Source: RGIG5579 sp045601445
GTDB lineage: Bacteria > Bacillota > Clostridia > Oscillospirales > SIG627
Direction of reading: 5' to 3'
Assembly (NCBI GenBank): GCA_045601445.1
Contig: JAZRZQ010000125.1
Coordinates: 1 to 17,203, forward strand
Length of the DNA: 17,203 bases
Under the pieces are notes generated by a model. That model saw nothing but the letters and a program-made list of their open reading frames with translations. It had not been told where the DNA came from and did no database searches. Shown here in pieces: positions 1-6,950 of this stretch (position 1 is the stretch's first letter; each line of letters starts with the position of its first letter). The translations under genes and the position numbers were made by a program.

Positions 1-38
1 TTTTTCAAACTAACCTATCTCAAAAATAAGAATATTAA

Positions 39-243
39 GTGATATTGTGAGACAGGTCTCACAGTGATATTTTGCGTTATCACGCAAAGTGATATTGAAA
101 CTTGCAGTTTCAGTGATATTATATTCGCCCCCAAAACTCGCGAAGCGAATATAACTTGGGCGTAGCCCGAATATAACTGCGTAGCAATATAACTCGCCTT
201 TGGCGAATATAACTGTGGCACCTTCCTTACGGAAGGTGCCACA
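39..243. repeat. Flip-flop hairpin array A (GTGATATT / AATATAACT)
   Basis: Four copies of GTGATATT start at 39, 64, 89 and 113, a 24-25 bp period. The gaps between them are near-perfect palindromes: 46-52/57-63, 71-77/82-88 and 96-102/106-112, each a 7 bp stem with a 3-4 nt loop. After a 27 nt centre the word returns inverted as AATATAACT at 148, 170, 186 and 206. The exact complement would be AATATCACT, so all four inverted copies share one C-to-A change. The gaps between these copies are again small palindromes, for example GGGC-GTA-GCCC at 158-168 and CGCC-TTT-GGCG at 195-205. The array ends in a 13 bp stem at 214-226/231-243. Forward and inverted words could pair across the centre and give one branched foldback. 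It lies just downstream of the minus-strand surface-protein gene. I know no named family for it. Confidence 0.85.
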
Positions 244-265
244 AGCTTCGCTTTTTTGTTTTTTT
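214..265 (+). terminator. Long hairpin closing array A, T-rich on plus strand
   Basis: A 13 bp perfect stem (214-226 with 231-243, loop TTAC) is followed after 8 nt by a T-rich run at 252-265. The gap makes it an imperfect plus-strand terminator. For the minus-strand gene that ends at 272 the same stem lies downstream of the stop codon but has no U-tract after it. There it could only act as a 3' stabilising or pausing structure. Confidence 0.4.
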
Positions 266-271
266 GGAAAA

Positions 272-2716
272 TTAAGCGCGGGTTGCCTTCTTCTTGAGAA
301 CAACAACTGCTACCAGAGAGATCAGAGCGACGGAAACAGTCAGGGCGATCATGGAAGCATCGCCGGTTCCGGGAGCGGCAGAAAGAGCGCCGTTCACGTA
401 GGTCTTGCCGTTGATCTGAAGAGTGATGGTAACCTTAGCGTGCTTTGCAGGATCGATCTTGGTAGCGGCAGTGCCGGCAAGAGTCTTGTAGCCTGCGTAG
501 TTAACCGTATCGGCGTAGCAGAGAGCCTTGCCAACGGTAGCACCGTCCTCAACGAGGATGTTAACGGGCATCTTGTTGTCAAAGTTGAGCGCGTTGGGGC
601 CTGCACCGTAAAGGTTCTTCACGGAAGCACCCTTCTTGACGGTTACGTTTGCATAGGAGAAGGCGTAGTCCCAATCGTATGCGGAGACGGTACCCATCTT
701 AGCGCCGTCCTCAATGATGACTTCCACGCTAACCGAATAGGTCGGAGTGGGAGTAGCAGCATTGTCGGTGTCCTTCTTAGCGTTTACACGGGAAGCCTTC
801 TTCAAAACGCCTTCGCTCTGGCCGGAGTAATTTCTGACGTTGTCAGAGCCGGAAACAGAAAGGTACGTACCGGCACCTGCAACCTCAACGTGCTCGTAGT
901 TACCGTTGCGGAAGGTAATGGAGGGAGTGTGGTCAATGTGACCGCCACCGGCGAGTGCCTTGTACTCAGCATTGTTGGTGTAAGAGGTGGGAGTGGTAGC
1001 GTCGGCAACGACGAGCCACTTCACTGCGATGTTTTCGTTGGAGTAGTCGGTCTTGGAAAAGACGACGTTGTCGAACGCGATGTCAACAACGCTGGGCGAA
1101 AAGATCATCGAGTAAGAGGTAACGCCGTTTTCAGCATCCGTAGCAAGATCGGGCGCAATGGTCAGATCCTTGAAGCAGAAGTTGCCCGCAACGGTCTTTC
1201 TGGAGGAGGGGTTGCCGACAGTAGTGATGGGGAAGTAAAGAACGGTCTTGGAGTCCTCGTAGCCTGCACCGGTGTAAGCAACGAGATCAACCACGTTGGG
1301 GATGGTCTTGTCGGGGAATGCGATGTCACCAAAGAAGCCATTGGTACTACCGTTGGTGGTAACCTGAATCGAACCCATGATGTGGATGGCGATCTTCTTA
1401 TCAGCCGAGGGGTTAGAAGCAACGATCGCCTTGTAAGCGGCGCCGATGCCCTTCTTGGGGGTAGCGGCGGTCAGACCGTCGTTTGCATTGTCGCCGCTGG
1501 CGGAAACGTAGTACTCAATGTCGTAGCTGGGAGCGGGGGGAGGAGTCTGTCCACCGGGAGTGGTCTGCTCAACGCCGTTGATATAGGTCTTGGTGCCGGC
1601 AACGAGAGTACCGGTAGCAAGAATCTGGCTCTTTACGGCTTCGATGGAGGTGATACCGGAGTAATCGCAGGTATCAGCATAGGTCTTGAGGTTCTCAACC
1701 TTGGAGGGATCCTCAACGGTAACCTTAACGTCAAGCTCTCTGTCTACGGAGATTGCAGAAGGACCGAAGACGTAGAGGTTCTTAACGGAGGTAACGTCTG
1801 CAGCAACGGTAACGCTGGCACCAACGCAAGCAGCATTCCAGTTCAAGGCAGATACGGTGCCCATCTTCGCACCCTTGCCGATCACGATGGAAGCAGACTG
1901 CTTGATATCAGCGTCACAGAAGCCGCCATCGGCGGTCTTCGTGATGGTAGCGCCGAGGGTTCTTTCCATGTTGGTGTGAGCGTAGATACCCTTTGCGGCT
2001 ACGTCATCAAGGTTGGTGTAATCGCCGTTCATAAAGGTAACCTGAGAAAGCACAGGGTATGCCTGACCTTTGGTGTAGCCTTCAAAGTTCTTGAAAGCAA
2101 CGTTGGAGGACCAGGGCTCAGCGTAGATTCTCCATCTGATCTTGTGGGCCTTGGCGGTGTCTCTTGCGTCATAGTCGGCAAAGACAACATCGTCAAAGGT
2201 GATGTGACCGATACCGACACCGATCGAAGCGATGTAGTTGTTTGTTGCGAGAGCGTTTGCGGTATCGCTGTTACCCTTGGGAAGGATGGTCAGGTTGCGG
2301 AAGCAGAAGTCGGGAGCGCCGAGGTACTTTCTGATGCTGGAGGCGGTGTCGGTGTAGGCGAACAGAATGGTAGCGTCGTCGTCAACACCGATGATGTCAA
2401 CCGTTACGGGAACGCGAGCGGTTGCACCGGTGGTGATCCACTGCTGGCTGGTGGTTGCGCCTTCAATGACACCGTCGACGTAGATGGCTACGGTCTGCTG
2501 CGCGGTGGGAGCAGCAGCAACGATCTTTGCGTATGCATTTGCAATATTCTTCAGGGGAGTGGTTGCGGTGAGTCCGTCGTTGCTGTTGTTACCGGTCTCG
2601 GAGACATAGTAAACAATGTCGTAGGTGGCCGGTGCTGCGAATACCTGACCCCAGGGAAGAAGGCCGAGGATCATCACAACGGCAAGCAAAACGGAAACGA
2701 GTTTCGTTTTCTTCAT
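272..2716 (-). CDS. Secreted, anchored two-module beta-helix-like surface protein
   Basis: This is an 814-residue protein. The ATG at 2716 is chosen because GGAGG (2726-2730) lies 9 nt upstream; an in-frame codon at 2749 has no such site. Residues 1-27 form a classical signal peptide (MKKTKL, hydrophobic core, VFA cleavage site). Two homologous modules follow, starting at about residues 32 and 398 with YDIVYYVSETG and YDIEYYVSASG. Both continue with NDGLTA(T/A)TP and both end in a GAKMGTVSA...VKNLY...GP block, so the period is ~366 residues. The NDGLTAATP opening is typical of right-handed parallel beta-helix surface proteins, but no catalytic residues can be assigned. A Gly/Pro/Thr linker (~383-397) joins the modules. 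The C-terminus has APGTGD (~781-786), a hydrophobic helix (~789-807) and KKKATRA, resembling a non-canonical sortase signal. A role in adhesion or polysaccharide binding is inference. Confidence 0.85.
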   Translation of the reverse strand: MKKTKLVSVLLAVVMILGLLPWGQVFAAPATYDIVYYVSETGNNSNDGLTATTPLKNIANAYAKIVAAAPTAQQTVAIYVDGVIEGATTSQQWITTGATARVPVTVDIIGVDDDATILFAYTDTASSIRKYLGAPDFCFRNLTILPKGNSDTANALATNNYIASIGVGIGHITFDDVVFADYDARDTAKAHKIRWRIYAEPWSSNVAFKNFEGYTKGQAYPVLSQVTFMNGDYTNLDDVAAKGIYAHTNMERTLGATITKTADGGFCDADIKQSASIVIGKGAKMGTVSALNWNAACVGASVTVAADVTSVKNLYVFGPSAISVDRELDVKVTVEDPSKVENLKTYADTCDYSGITSIEAVKSQILATGTLVAGTKTYINGVEQTTPGGQTPPPAPSYDIEYYVSASGDNANDGLTAATPKKGIGAAYKAIVASNPSADKKIAIHIMGSIQVTTNGSTNGFFGDIAFPDKTIPNVVDLVAYTGAGYEDSKTVLYFPITTVGNPSSRKTVAGNFCFKDLTIAPDLATDAENGVTSYSMIFSPSVVDIAFDNVVFSKTDYSNENIAVKWLVVADATTPTSYTNNAEYKALAGGGHIDHTPSITFRNGNYEHVEVAGAGTYLSVSGSDNVRNYSGQSEGVLKKASRVNAKKDTDNAATPTPTYSVSVEVIIEDGAKMGTVSAYDWDYAFSYANVTVKKGASVKNLYGAGPNALNFDNKMPVNILVEDGATVGKALCYADTVNYAGYKTLAGTAATKIDPAKHAKVTITLQINGKTYVNGALSAAPGTGDASMIALTVSVALISLVAVVVLKKKATRA

Positions 2717-2776
2717 TTGTGAAAACCTCCAAATAAATTTTTGTTTCAAATCGAAGCCGATTCAAATACATTTCAT

Positions 2777-2805
2777 ATTATAATATAATGATCCCCGTTT
2801 GACAA
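2777..2805 (-). promoter_or_regulatory. Sigma-A promoter of the surface-protein gene
   Basis: On the minus strand TTGTCA (2805-2800) is followed after exactly 17 nt by TATAAT (2782-2777). This gives a leader of about 55 nt before the ATG at 2716. Its -35 overlaps a plus-strand TTGACA at 2799-2804. Confidence 0.8.
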
Positions 2806-2863
2806 GGTTTTCATCCAAAAATATTGATTCTTGTGAAATTTCTTCAATCTTTTTTTCTTTTTC

Positions 2864-2910
2864 TTGGTGAAAATCACCAAAGGCCCCGACGGCCGAAGCG
2901 GGGTTTTTTT
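2864..2910 (+). terminator. Orphan terminator-like double hairpin
   Basis: A 7 bp stem (2864-2870/2874-2880, loop AAA) is followed by a second stem, CCCCG (2884-2888) with CGGGG (2899-2903), and then seven T residues (2904-2910). The U-tract direction is plus. No plus-strand gene lies upstream of it in the window, because the gene to its left reads away. It therefore either ends a short untranslated transcript or is a leftover. Confidence 0.45.
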
Positions 2911-2918
2911 CAAGCTAC

Positions 2919-2948
2919 TTGACAGCCGCAAAGCAAATATTATATAAT
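2919..2948 (+). promoter_or_regulatory. Sigma-A promoter of the aminotransferase-aroQ operon
   Basis: A consensus TTGACA (2919-2924) and a consensus TATAAT (2943-2948) are 18 nt apart. The expected transcription start is near 2955, inside the palindrome at 2952-2963. The leader to the ATG at 3057 is about 100 nt. Confidence 0.85.
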
Positions 2949-2951
2949 GAT

Positions 2952-2963
2952 CGAAACGTTTCG
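2952..2963. promoter_or_regulatory. LacI-family-type operator palindrome
   Basis: CGAAACGTTTCG is a perfect 12 bp palindrome with the central AACGTT common to LacI/GalR/PurR-type operators. It begins 4 nt after the -10 box and covers the predicted transcription start, the usual position for a repressor site. No LacI-family gene is present in the window, so the regulator is unknown. Confidence 0.55.
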
Positions 2964-3056
2964 GTAAAAATCACTTTTTATTCCGACCGTCCGCATTCGG
3001 TTCATTCCCGAAAAGAGAGGTGAGCCTTGCGGCGTTTTATTTTTTTGGAGGACGTT

Positions 3057-4241
3057 ATGATTTCACAGGAAATGCTTCGCCTTGGCCGTCAAAGCTCGGT
3101 GATCCGTGCAATTTCGGAATACGGCGCAAAACGGAAAAAAGAGATCGGCGCGGAAAACGTGTTCGATTTTTCGCTCGGTAACCCAAGCATCCCCGCTCCC
3201 GCCATCGTGGGGGAGAGCATCCAAAGGCTCGTTCAAACGCTTGATCCCTGTCTGCTTCACGGCTACACCTCTTCTGCGGGAGATATGGCGGTGCGCTCTG
3301 CCATTGCCGCCTCGGTCGAGGCGCGCTTCGGCGTTAAGGCCAGTGCCGAGCTGATTTATATGACCTGCGGCGCGGCGGCAAGCCTGACCGTTTCTCTGCA
3401 CGCGCTTCTCAACGCGGGTGACGAGGTCGTCGTGCCTGCGCCCTTTTTTCCCGAGTATCGCGTGTTCATCGAAAAGGCGGGCGGTGTTCTCGTTCCCGCG
3501 CCCTGCCACCAGCCCTCGTTTCAGATTGATTTAGAGCAGATGGAGCGCGCCATCGGAGAAAAGACCAAGGCGGTCCTCATCAATTCTCCCAACAATCCCA
3601 CCGGCGCGGTCTATACCGAAGAGACTCTCGCGGCCTTGGCCGCCCTGCTCAAGAAAAAAGAAGCGCAGTACGGTACCGAGATCTACCTGATCTGCGACGA
3701 GCCGTATCGCGAGCTTTATTATGCCGATGGCTGTGTTCCGTATCTGCCTACTCTCTACGACCGCAGCGTCGTCGCCTATTCCTACAGCAAGTCTCTCTCC
3801 TTGCCCGGTGAGCGAATCGGCTATCTTTTGGTCTCTCCGACCTGCCCCGATGCCGAGGACGTGTTTGCCGCGATCTGCGGCGCGGGCAGAAGCCTCGGCT
3901 TCGTCTGCGCTCCCTCGCTCTGGCAGAGAGTCATTGCCGAGTGCATCGACGCTCCCTGCAACGTCGAGGAGTACCGCAAAAACTGCAAGCTCCTTTCGGA
4001 GTCATTATCCGAGATGGGCTACGTCATCACCCCGCCCGACGGTGCGTTTTATCTGTTTGTGAAGTCTCCCGAGGAGGATGCCAACGCCTTCTGCGAGCGT
4101 GCCAAAAAGCACGAGCTGCTCCTCGTCCCGAGTGATTCCTTCGGCGTCAAGGGCTTCGTGAGAATTGCTTATTGCGTCAGCCACGACACCATCCGCCGCT
4201 CGCTGCCCGCCTTCCGTGCCTTGATGGAGGAGTACCGATGA
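3057..4241 (+). CDS. PLP-dependent aminotransferase, class I/II
   Basis: This 394-residue protein has the length usual for fold-type I aminotransferases. The ATG at 3057 is chosen because GGAGGA (3047-3052) precedes it; an upstream in-frame TTG at 3027 has no comparable site. Family landmarks are present: NSPNNPTG (~176-183), an Asp and Tyr in CDEPY (D214, Y217) that contact the cofactor, the Schiff-base lysine in YSYSKS (K245) with GERIGY after it, and a late FVRIAY arginine (R369) expected to bind the substrate carboxylate. It therefore transfers amino groups between an amino acid and a 2-oxo acid in the cytosol. Substrate specificity cannot be read from sequence. The 4-nt overlap with aroQ suggests aromatic amino acids, but aspartate or alanine types remain possible. 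Confidence 0.9.
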   Translation: MISQEMLRLGRQSSVIRAISEYGAKRKKEIGAENVFDFSLGNPSIPAPAIVGESIQRLVQTLDPCLLHGYTSSAGDMAVRSAIAASVEARFGVKASAELIYMTCGAAASLTVSLHALLNAGDEVVVPAPFFPEYRVFIEKAGGVLVPAPCHQPSFQIDLEQMERAIGEKTKAVLINSPNNPTGAVYTEETLAALAALLKKKEAQYGTEIYLICDEPYRELYYADGCVPYLPTLYDRSVVAYSYSKSLSLPGERIGYLLVSPTCPDAEDVFAAICGAGRSLGFVCAPSLWQRVIAECIDAPCNVEEYRKNCKLLSESLSEMGYVITPPDGAFYLFVKSPEEDANAFCERAKKHELLLVPSDSFGVKGFVRIAYCVSHDTIRRSLPAFRALMEEYR

Positions 4242-4678
4242 GAATTACCGTCATCAACGGCCCGAATCTGAATCTGCTCGGCATTCGCGAGCCCGAACAC
4301 TACGGCACGCAGACCTACGCACAGCTTTGCGAGTGCATCGGAAAGCACGCCAAGCAACGCGAGATCGCAGTGGAAATCTATCAGTCCAACCACGAAGGGG
4401 AGCTTGTCGATTTCATTCAGCAATGCTACGGGAAAAGCGACGGCATCGTTTTGAATCCCGCCGCATATACTCATACCAGCATCGCCATTCTCGACGCAGT
4501 CAAATCGGTTTCGATCCCCACCGTCGAGGTGCATCTGTCCAAGGTCTCCGAGCGAGAGGCCTTCCGTCAGATCAGCTACGTTCGCTCGGCGTGCATCGCC
4601 ACCATCACGGGGCGCGGCGTGCAGGGGTATCTTGACGCCATTGATCTTCTCATCGAGCATCAAAAGGTTTCTCTGTAA
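4238..4678 (+). CDS. aroQ: Type II 3-dehydroquinate dehydratase
   Basis: This 146-residue protein converts 3-dehydroquinate to 3-dehydroshikimate, the third step of the shikimate pathway. It shows the full type II signature: NGPNLNLLG (~7-15), REPEHYG with catalytic R17 and Y22, NHEGELVDFI (~51-60), NPAAYTHTS with N73 and H79, and VEVHLSKVSERE with H99. Length and motif order match the small dodecameric class. Its ATG overlaps the aminotransferase stop in an ATGA, and GGAGG at 4226-4230 sits 7 nt before the start, so translation is probably coupled. It is the last gene before a strong terminator. No other shikimate gene is in the window. Confidence 0.95.
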   Translation: MRITVINGPNLNLLGIREPEHYGTQTYAQLCECIGKHAKQREIAVEIYQSNHEGELVDFIQQCYGKSDGIVLNPAAYTHTSIAILDAVKSVSIPTVEVHLSKVSEREAFRQISYVRSACIATITGRGVQGYLDAIDLLIEHQKVSL

Positions 4679-4708
4679 AGATTTTTCGCTCCTTATCCTT
4701 GCTTTTTA

Positions 4709-4736
4709 CCGCCGAGGCTTTTCTCGGCGGTTTTTT
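4709..4736 (+). terminator. Intrinsic terminator after aroQ
   Basis: An 8 bp GC-rich stem, CCGCCGAG (4709-4716) with CTCGGCGG (4723-4730), has a 6 nt loop and is followed by six T residues (4731-4736). Confidence 0.9.
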
Positions 4737-4763
4737 AAAAGTGCCCGATTTTCCCCAAAAGCA

Positions 4764-4792
4764 TTGACTCTCCCGCCTTTTTTCGATATAAT
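4764..4792 (+). promoter_or_regulatory. Sigma-A promoter of the zinc-ribbon protein gene
   Basis: TTGACT (4764-4769) and TATAAT (4787-4792) are separated by 17 nt, close to the ideal housekeeping promoter. The leader to the ATG at 4852 is about 55 nt. Confidence 0.85.
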
Positions 4793-4851
4793 ATGACACG
4801 AGAGATCCCGATTTTCTCTGCTTGTAAAAATCATTTCAAGGAGGCAATACT

Positions 4852-6879
4852 ATGGCATTTTGTCCCGCTTGCGGAAAGCAGCTGATCGAAAACGCAAAGT
4901 TCTGCGACGGTTGCGGCGCACCCGTTCAGCCTGCACCCGCACAGTCCGAACCCGCACAGCCTGTACCTGAAAAGACACCCGTGCCGATTCAAGAGAAATC
5001 TGCACAAGAAGCACCTGCACAGGAGGCGCCTGCACAGCCCGCTTCCGTTCAGGAGACGTCCTTTGCTCCGCAGGGGACACCGAAAAAGAAGTTTGATTTT
5101 TCCGCCCTTCCCAAAAAGCTCATTTACTCCGTGCTTGGCGGCGTCGCGGCTCTGATCCTTCTCATCGTCATCCTTGCATCGGTCTTTTCCGGCGGCAAGG
5201 CAAACTTCGCTCTGTATATCAGCGACGGCGAGCTGTTCTTTACCGATTTTGACGGAAAGGGCTGGCAGGTCACCGAAAAAATGGGCGATACGCCCGCCGC
5301 TCCTCAGGTCAGCCGTGACGGCAAGACCATCGTCTATCTGGACAAGGGTGACGACAGCAACGTTTTGTATATTCGCACCGTCGGTAAGGACGAGGATCCC
5401 ACCAAGCTCGACTCTTCCGTTTCCGCCTTTTTCGTGAACGAGGATTTCAATCGCATCACTTATCTCAAGGACGGCGTTCTGTATCAGCACAACCTGAAGG
5501 AGAAGGAAAAGATCGCCTCCGACGTGGACTTTTTCCGCGCCTCTCCCGACGGCAAGATCATCTACTTTGCGCAGGATGACGAGGATTACTACGTCAAGCA
5601 AGCCGGCAAGGATAAGGAGAAGGTCGATTCCGAGATCGACTCCCTCAGACTCTCCGAGGACTTCAAGACCGCCTACTATTTGAAGGAAAGCGGCCTTTAT
5701 ATGAAAAAAATCGGTGACGACAAGGAAAAGATCGAGAGCGATGTTCAGCGCATCGTTTCGGTGTATGAGGGCGACCGCATCTATTACGTCAAGGTCGAAA
5801 CCGAGCAGACCACGCTCGACACCTTCGTCAACGACGATCTGGCCGCCTCCGACAGCGCCATGACCGAGCCGGTCGAGCCGCAAATGCCCGATTATCCCTA
5901 CTCCTTCGATTACGATACCTATGACGAATATCTGGCCGCCAGAGAGCAGTATCAGAAGGATTACGCACAGTATCAGACCGACCGTGACGAATACTACGAA
6001 AAGCGTCAGGCTTGGAGAGAAAAAGAAGAGCGTGATTCGCTCCGCGCCTCTCTCAAGGAGGAAAGCGTTACCTCTTATACCTATCAGTTTGCATTCTTTG
6101 ACGGAAAAGAATCCCGCAATCTGACCGATCCCATCGCCGCTGCCGAGGGCTCTTTCGGCTCGGATTATGCCGTGGATGAGGCCGTTGCCGTGTTCCGTGT
6201 GATTCCCAAGGAGCAGATGGAAAAGGTCAAGCTCAGCGAGAACAGCTCTGTCTCCCAGATCCGCAACAAGCTCAGCGAATCTTCCGAAGGAGAAGCGGAG
6301 TATTGGATCGCCGTCGGAAAAGAGATCACCGCGTTGAGCTTGGATCACGTTGATTCCTACTCACTTTCCGAGGACGGTAAGACGGCCATGTTTATGGTTG
6401 ACGTGAACGAGGAAGAAACCAAGGGCGATCTTTATGCCGTTTCGATCTCTTCCACCGTCGGAAAGCCCGAGCTGTACGACAGCGACGTTGCTCCCGGACA
6501 TTGGAATCAGTACGGTGACTCGGTCTACTACCTCAAGGATTTCGAAAACGATTCCGGAACGCTTTACTGCAACAAGAATGAGATCGACTCCGACGTTTAC
6601 GCCTACCACATGGAGGTCTATGAGGATCGCGTTTTGTATCTGGTCGACTGGAACAGCGAAAAGAACTACGGCACTCTCAAGCTCTATGACGGCAAAGAGA
6701 GCGTGTCCGTTGAGGACGACGTTCGTCTCGGCCGGTTCTCCACCTGCGGCGACGTGCTCTTCCTCTACGATTTCAGTCAGGAGCACGCCAAGGGTGAGCT
6801 TCGCTACTTCGACGGAAAGGAATCCGTGAAGATCGCGGACGACGTTTCCTACATTTACGTTCCCGAATTGGATGATTGA
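4852..6879 (+). CDS. Zinc-ribbon, single-pass membrane protein with propeller-like ectodomain
   Basis: This is a 675-residue protein. AAGGAGG (4838-4844) sits 7 nt before the ATG. The N-terminus is a zinc ribbon with CPAC and CDGC pairs (C4, C7, C18, C21). A Pro/Ala/Gln-rich low-complexity linker (~24-75) follows, then a basic patch and one transmembrane helix (~91-112). The zinc ribbon should therefore be cytoplasmic and the remainder extracellular. The ectodomain has repeated short units of the form dG..iyY.kdg.LY and fdGKeS, as in WD40/TolB-like beta-propellers. A Tyr/Asp/Glu-rich, probably helical segment (~345-403) interrupts it. Similar zinc-ribbon/TM/propeller proteins are common in Clostridia but I know no assigned function. 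No enzyme motif is visible. It is monocistronic, between its own promoter and a terminator. Confidence 0.85.
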   Translation: MAFCPACGKQLIENAKFCDGCGAPVQPAPAQSEPAQPVPEKTPVPIQEKSAQEAPAQEAPAQPASVQETSFAPQGTPKKKFDFSALPKKLIYSVLGGVAALILLIVILASVFSGGKANFALYISDGELFFTDFDGKGWQVTEKMGDTPAAPQVSRDGKTIVYLDKGDDSNVLYIRTVGKDEDPTKLDSSVSAFFVNEDFNRITYLKDGVLYQHNLKEKEKIASDVDFFRASPDGKIIYFAQDDEDYYVKQAGKDKEKVDSEIDSLRLSEDFKTAYYLKESGLYMKKIGDDKEKIESDVQRIVSVYEGDRIYYVKVETEQTTLDTFVNDDLAASDSAMTEPVEPQMPDYPYSFDYDTYDEYLAAREQYQKDYAQYQTDRDEYYEKRQAWREKEERDSLRASLKEESVTSYTYQFAFFDGKESRNLTDPIAAAEGSFGSDYAVDEAVAVFRVIPKEQMEKVKLSENSSVSQIRNKLSESSEGEAEYWIAVGKEITALSLDHVDSYSLSEDGKTAMFMVDVNEEETKGDLYAVSISSTVGKPELYDSDVAPGHWNQYGDSVYYLKDFENDSGTLYCNKNEIDSDVYAYHMEVYEDRVLYLVDWNSEKNYGTLKLYDGKESVSVEDDVRLGRFSTCGDVLFLYDFSQEHAKGELRYFDGKESVKIADDVSYIYVPELDD

Positions 6880-6903
6880 TAAAACATCCGATCATCATCA
6901 AAA

Positions 6904-6950
6904 TACTCCCCGAAACAGAGAGGTTCTCTGTTTCGGGGAGTACCTTTTTT
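6904..6950 (+). terminator. Terminator between convergent genes
   Basis: A very strong 17 bp stem (6904-6920 with 6926-6942) has a 5 nt loop and is followed by CCTTTTTT (6943-6950). The U-tract direction is plus, for the zinc-ribbon gene. Its last T residues overlap the stop codon (6949-6951) of the converging dipeptidase gene. Confidence 0.9.

Noticed and set aside
39..243. CRISPR-like array because of regular ~25 bp spacing
   Set aside because: The repeat is only 8-9 nt, the gaps are themselves palindromes, and the word flips strand halfway. No cas genes are present.
200..2722. 840-codon plus-strand open frame antisense to the surface protein
   Set aside because: It mirrors the minus-strand gene, has no ribosome site or promoter, and its composition (Gly/Val/Ser/Asp-rich without domains) is that of a reverse-strand shadow. 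The minus-strand gene has promoter, ribosome site, signal peptide and anchor.
2952..2963. CcpA catabolite-response element
   Set aside because: The palindrome is LacI-family-like but lacks the outer TG...CA bases of the usual cre pattern, so only a general LacI-type operator is called.
4831..6348. 505-codon minus-strand open frame opposite the zinc-ribbon gene
   Set aside because: It runs through the promoter-proximal leader of the plus-strand gene and shows only low-complexity Leu/Val/Gly sequence typical of an antisense frame.
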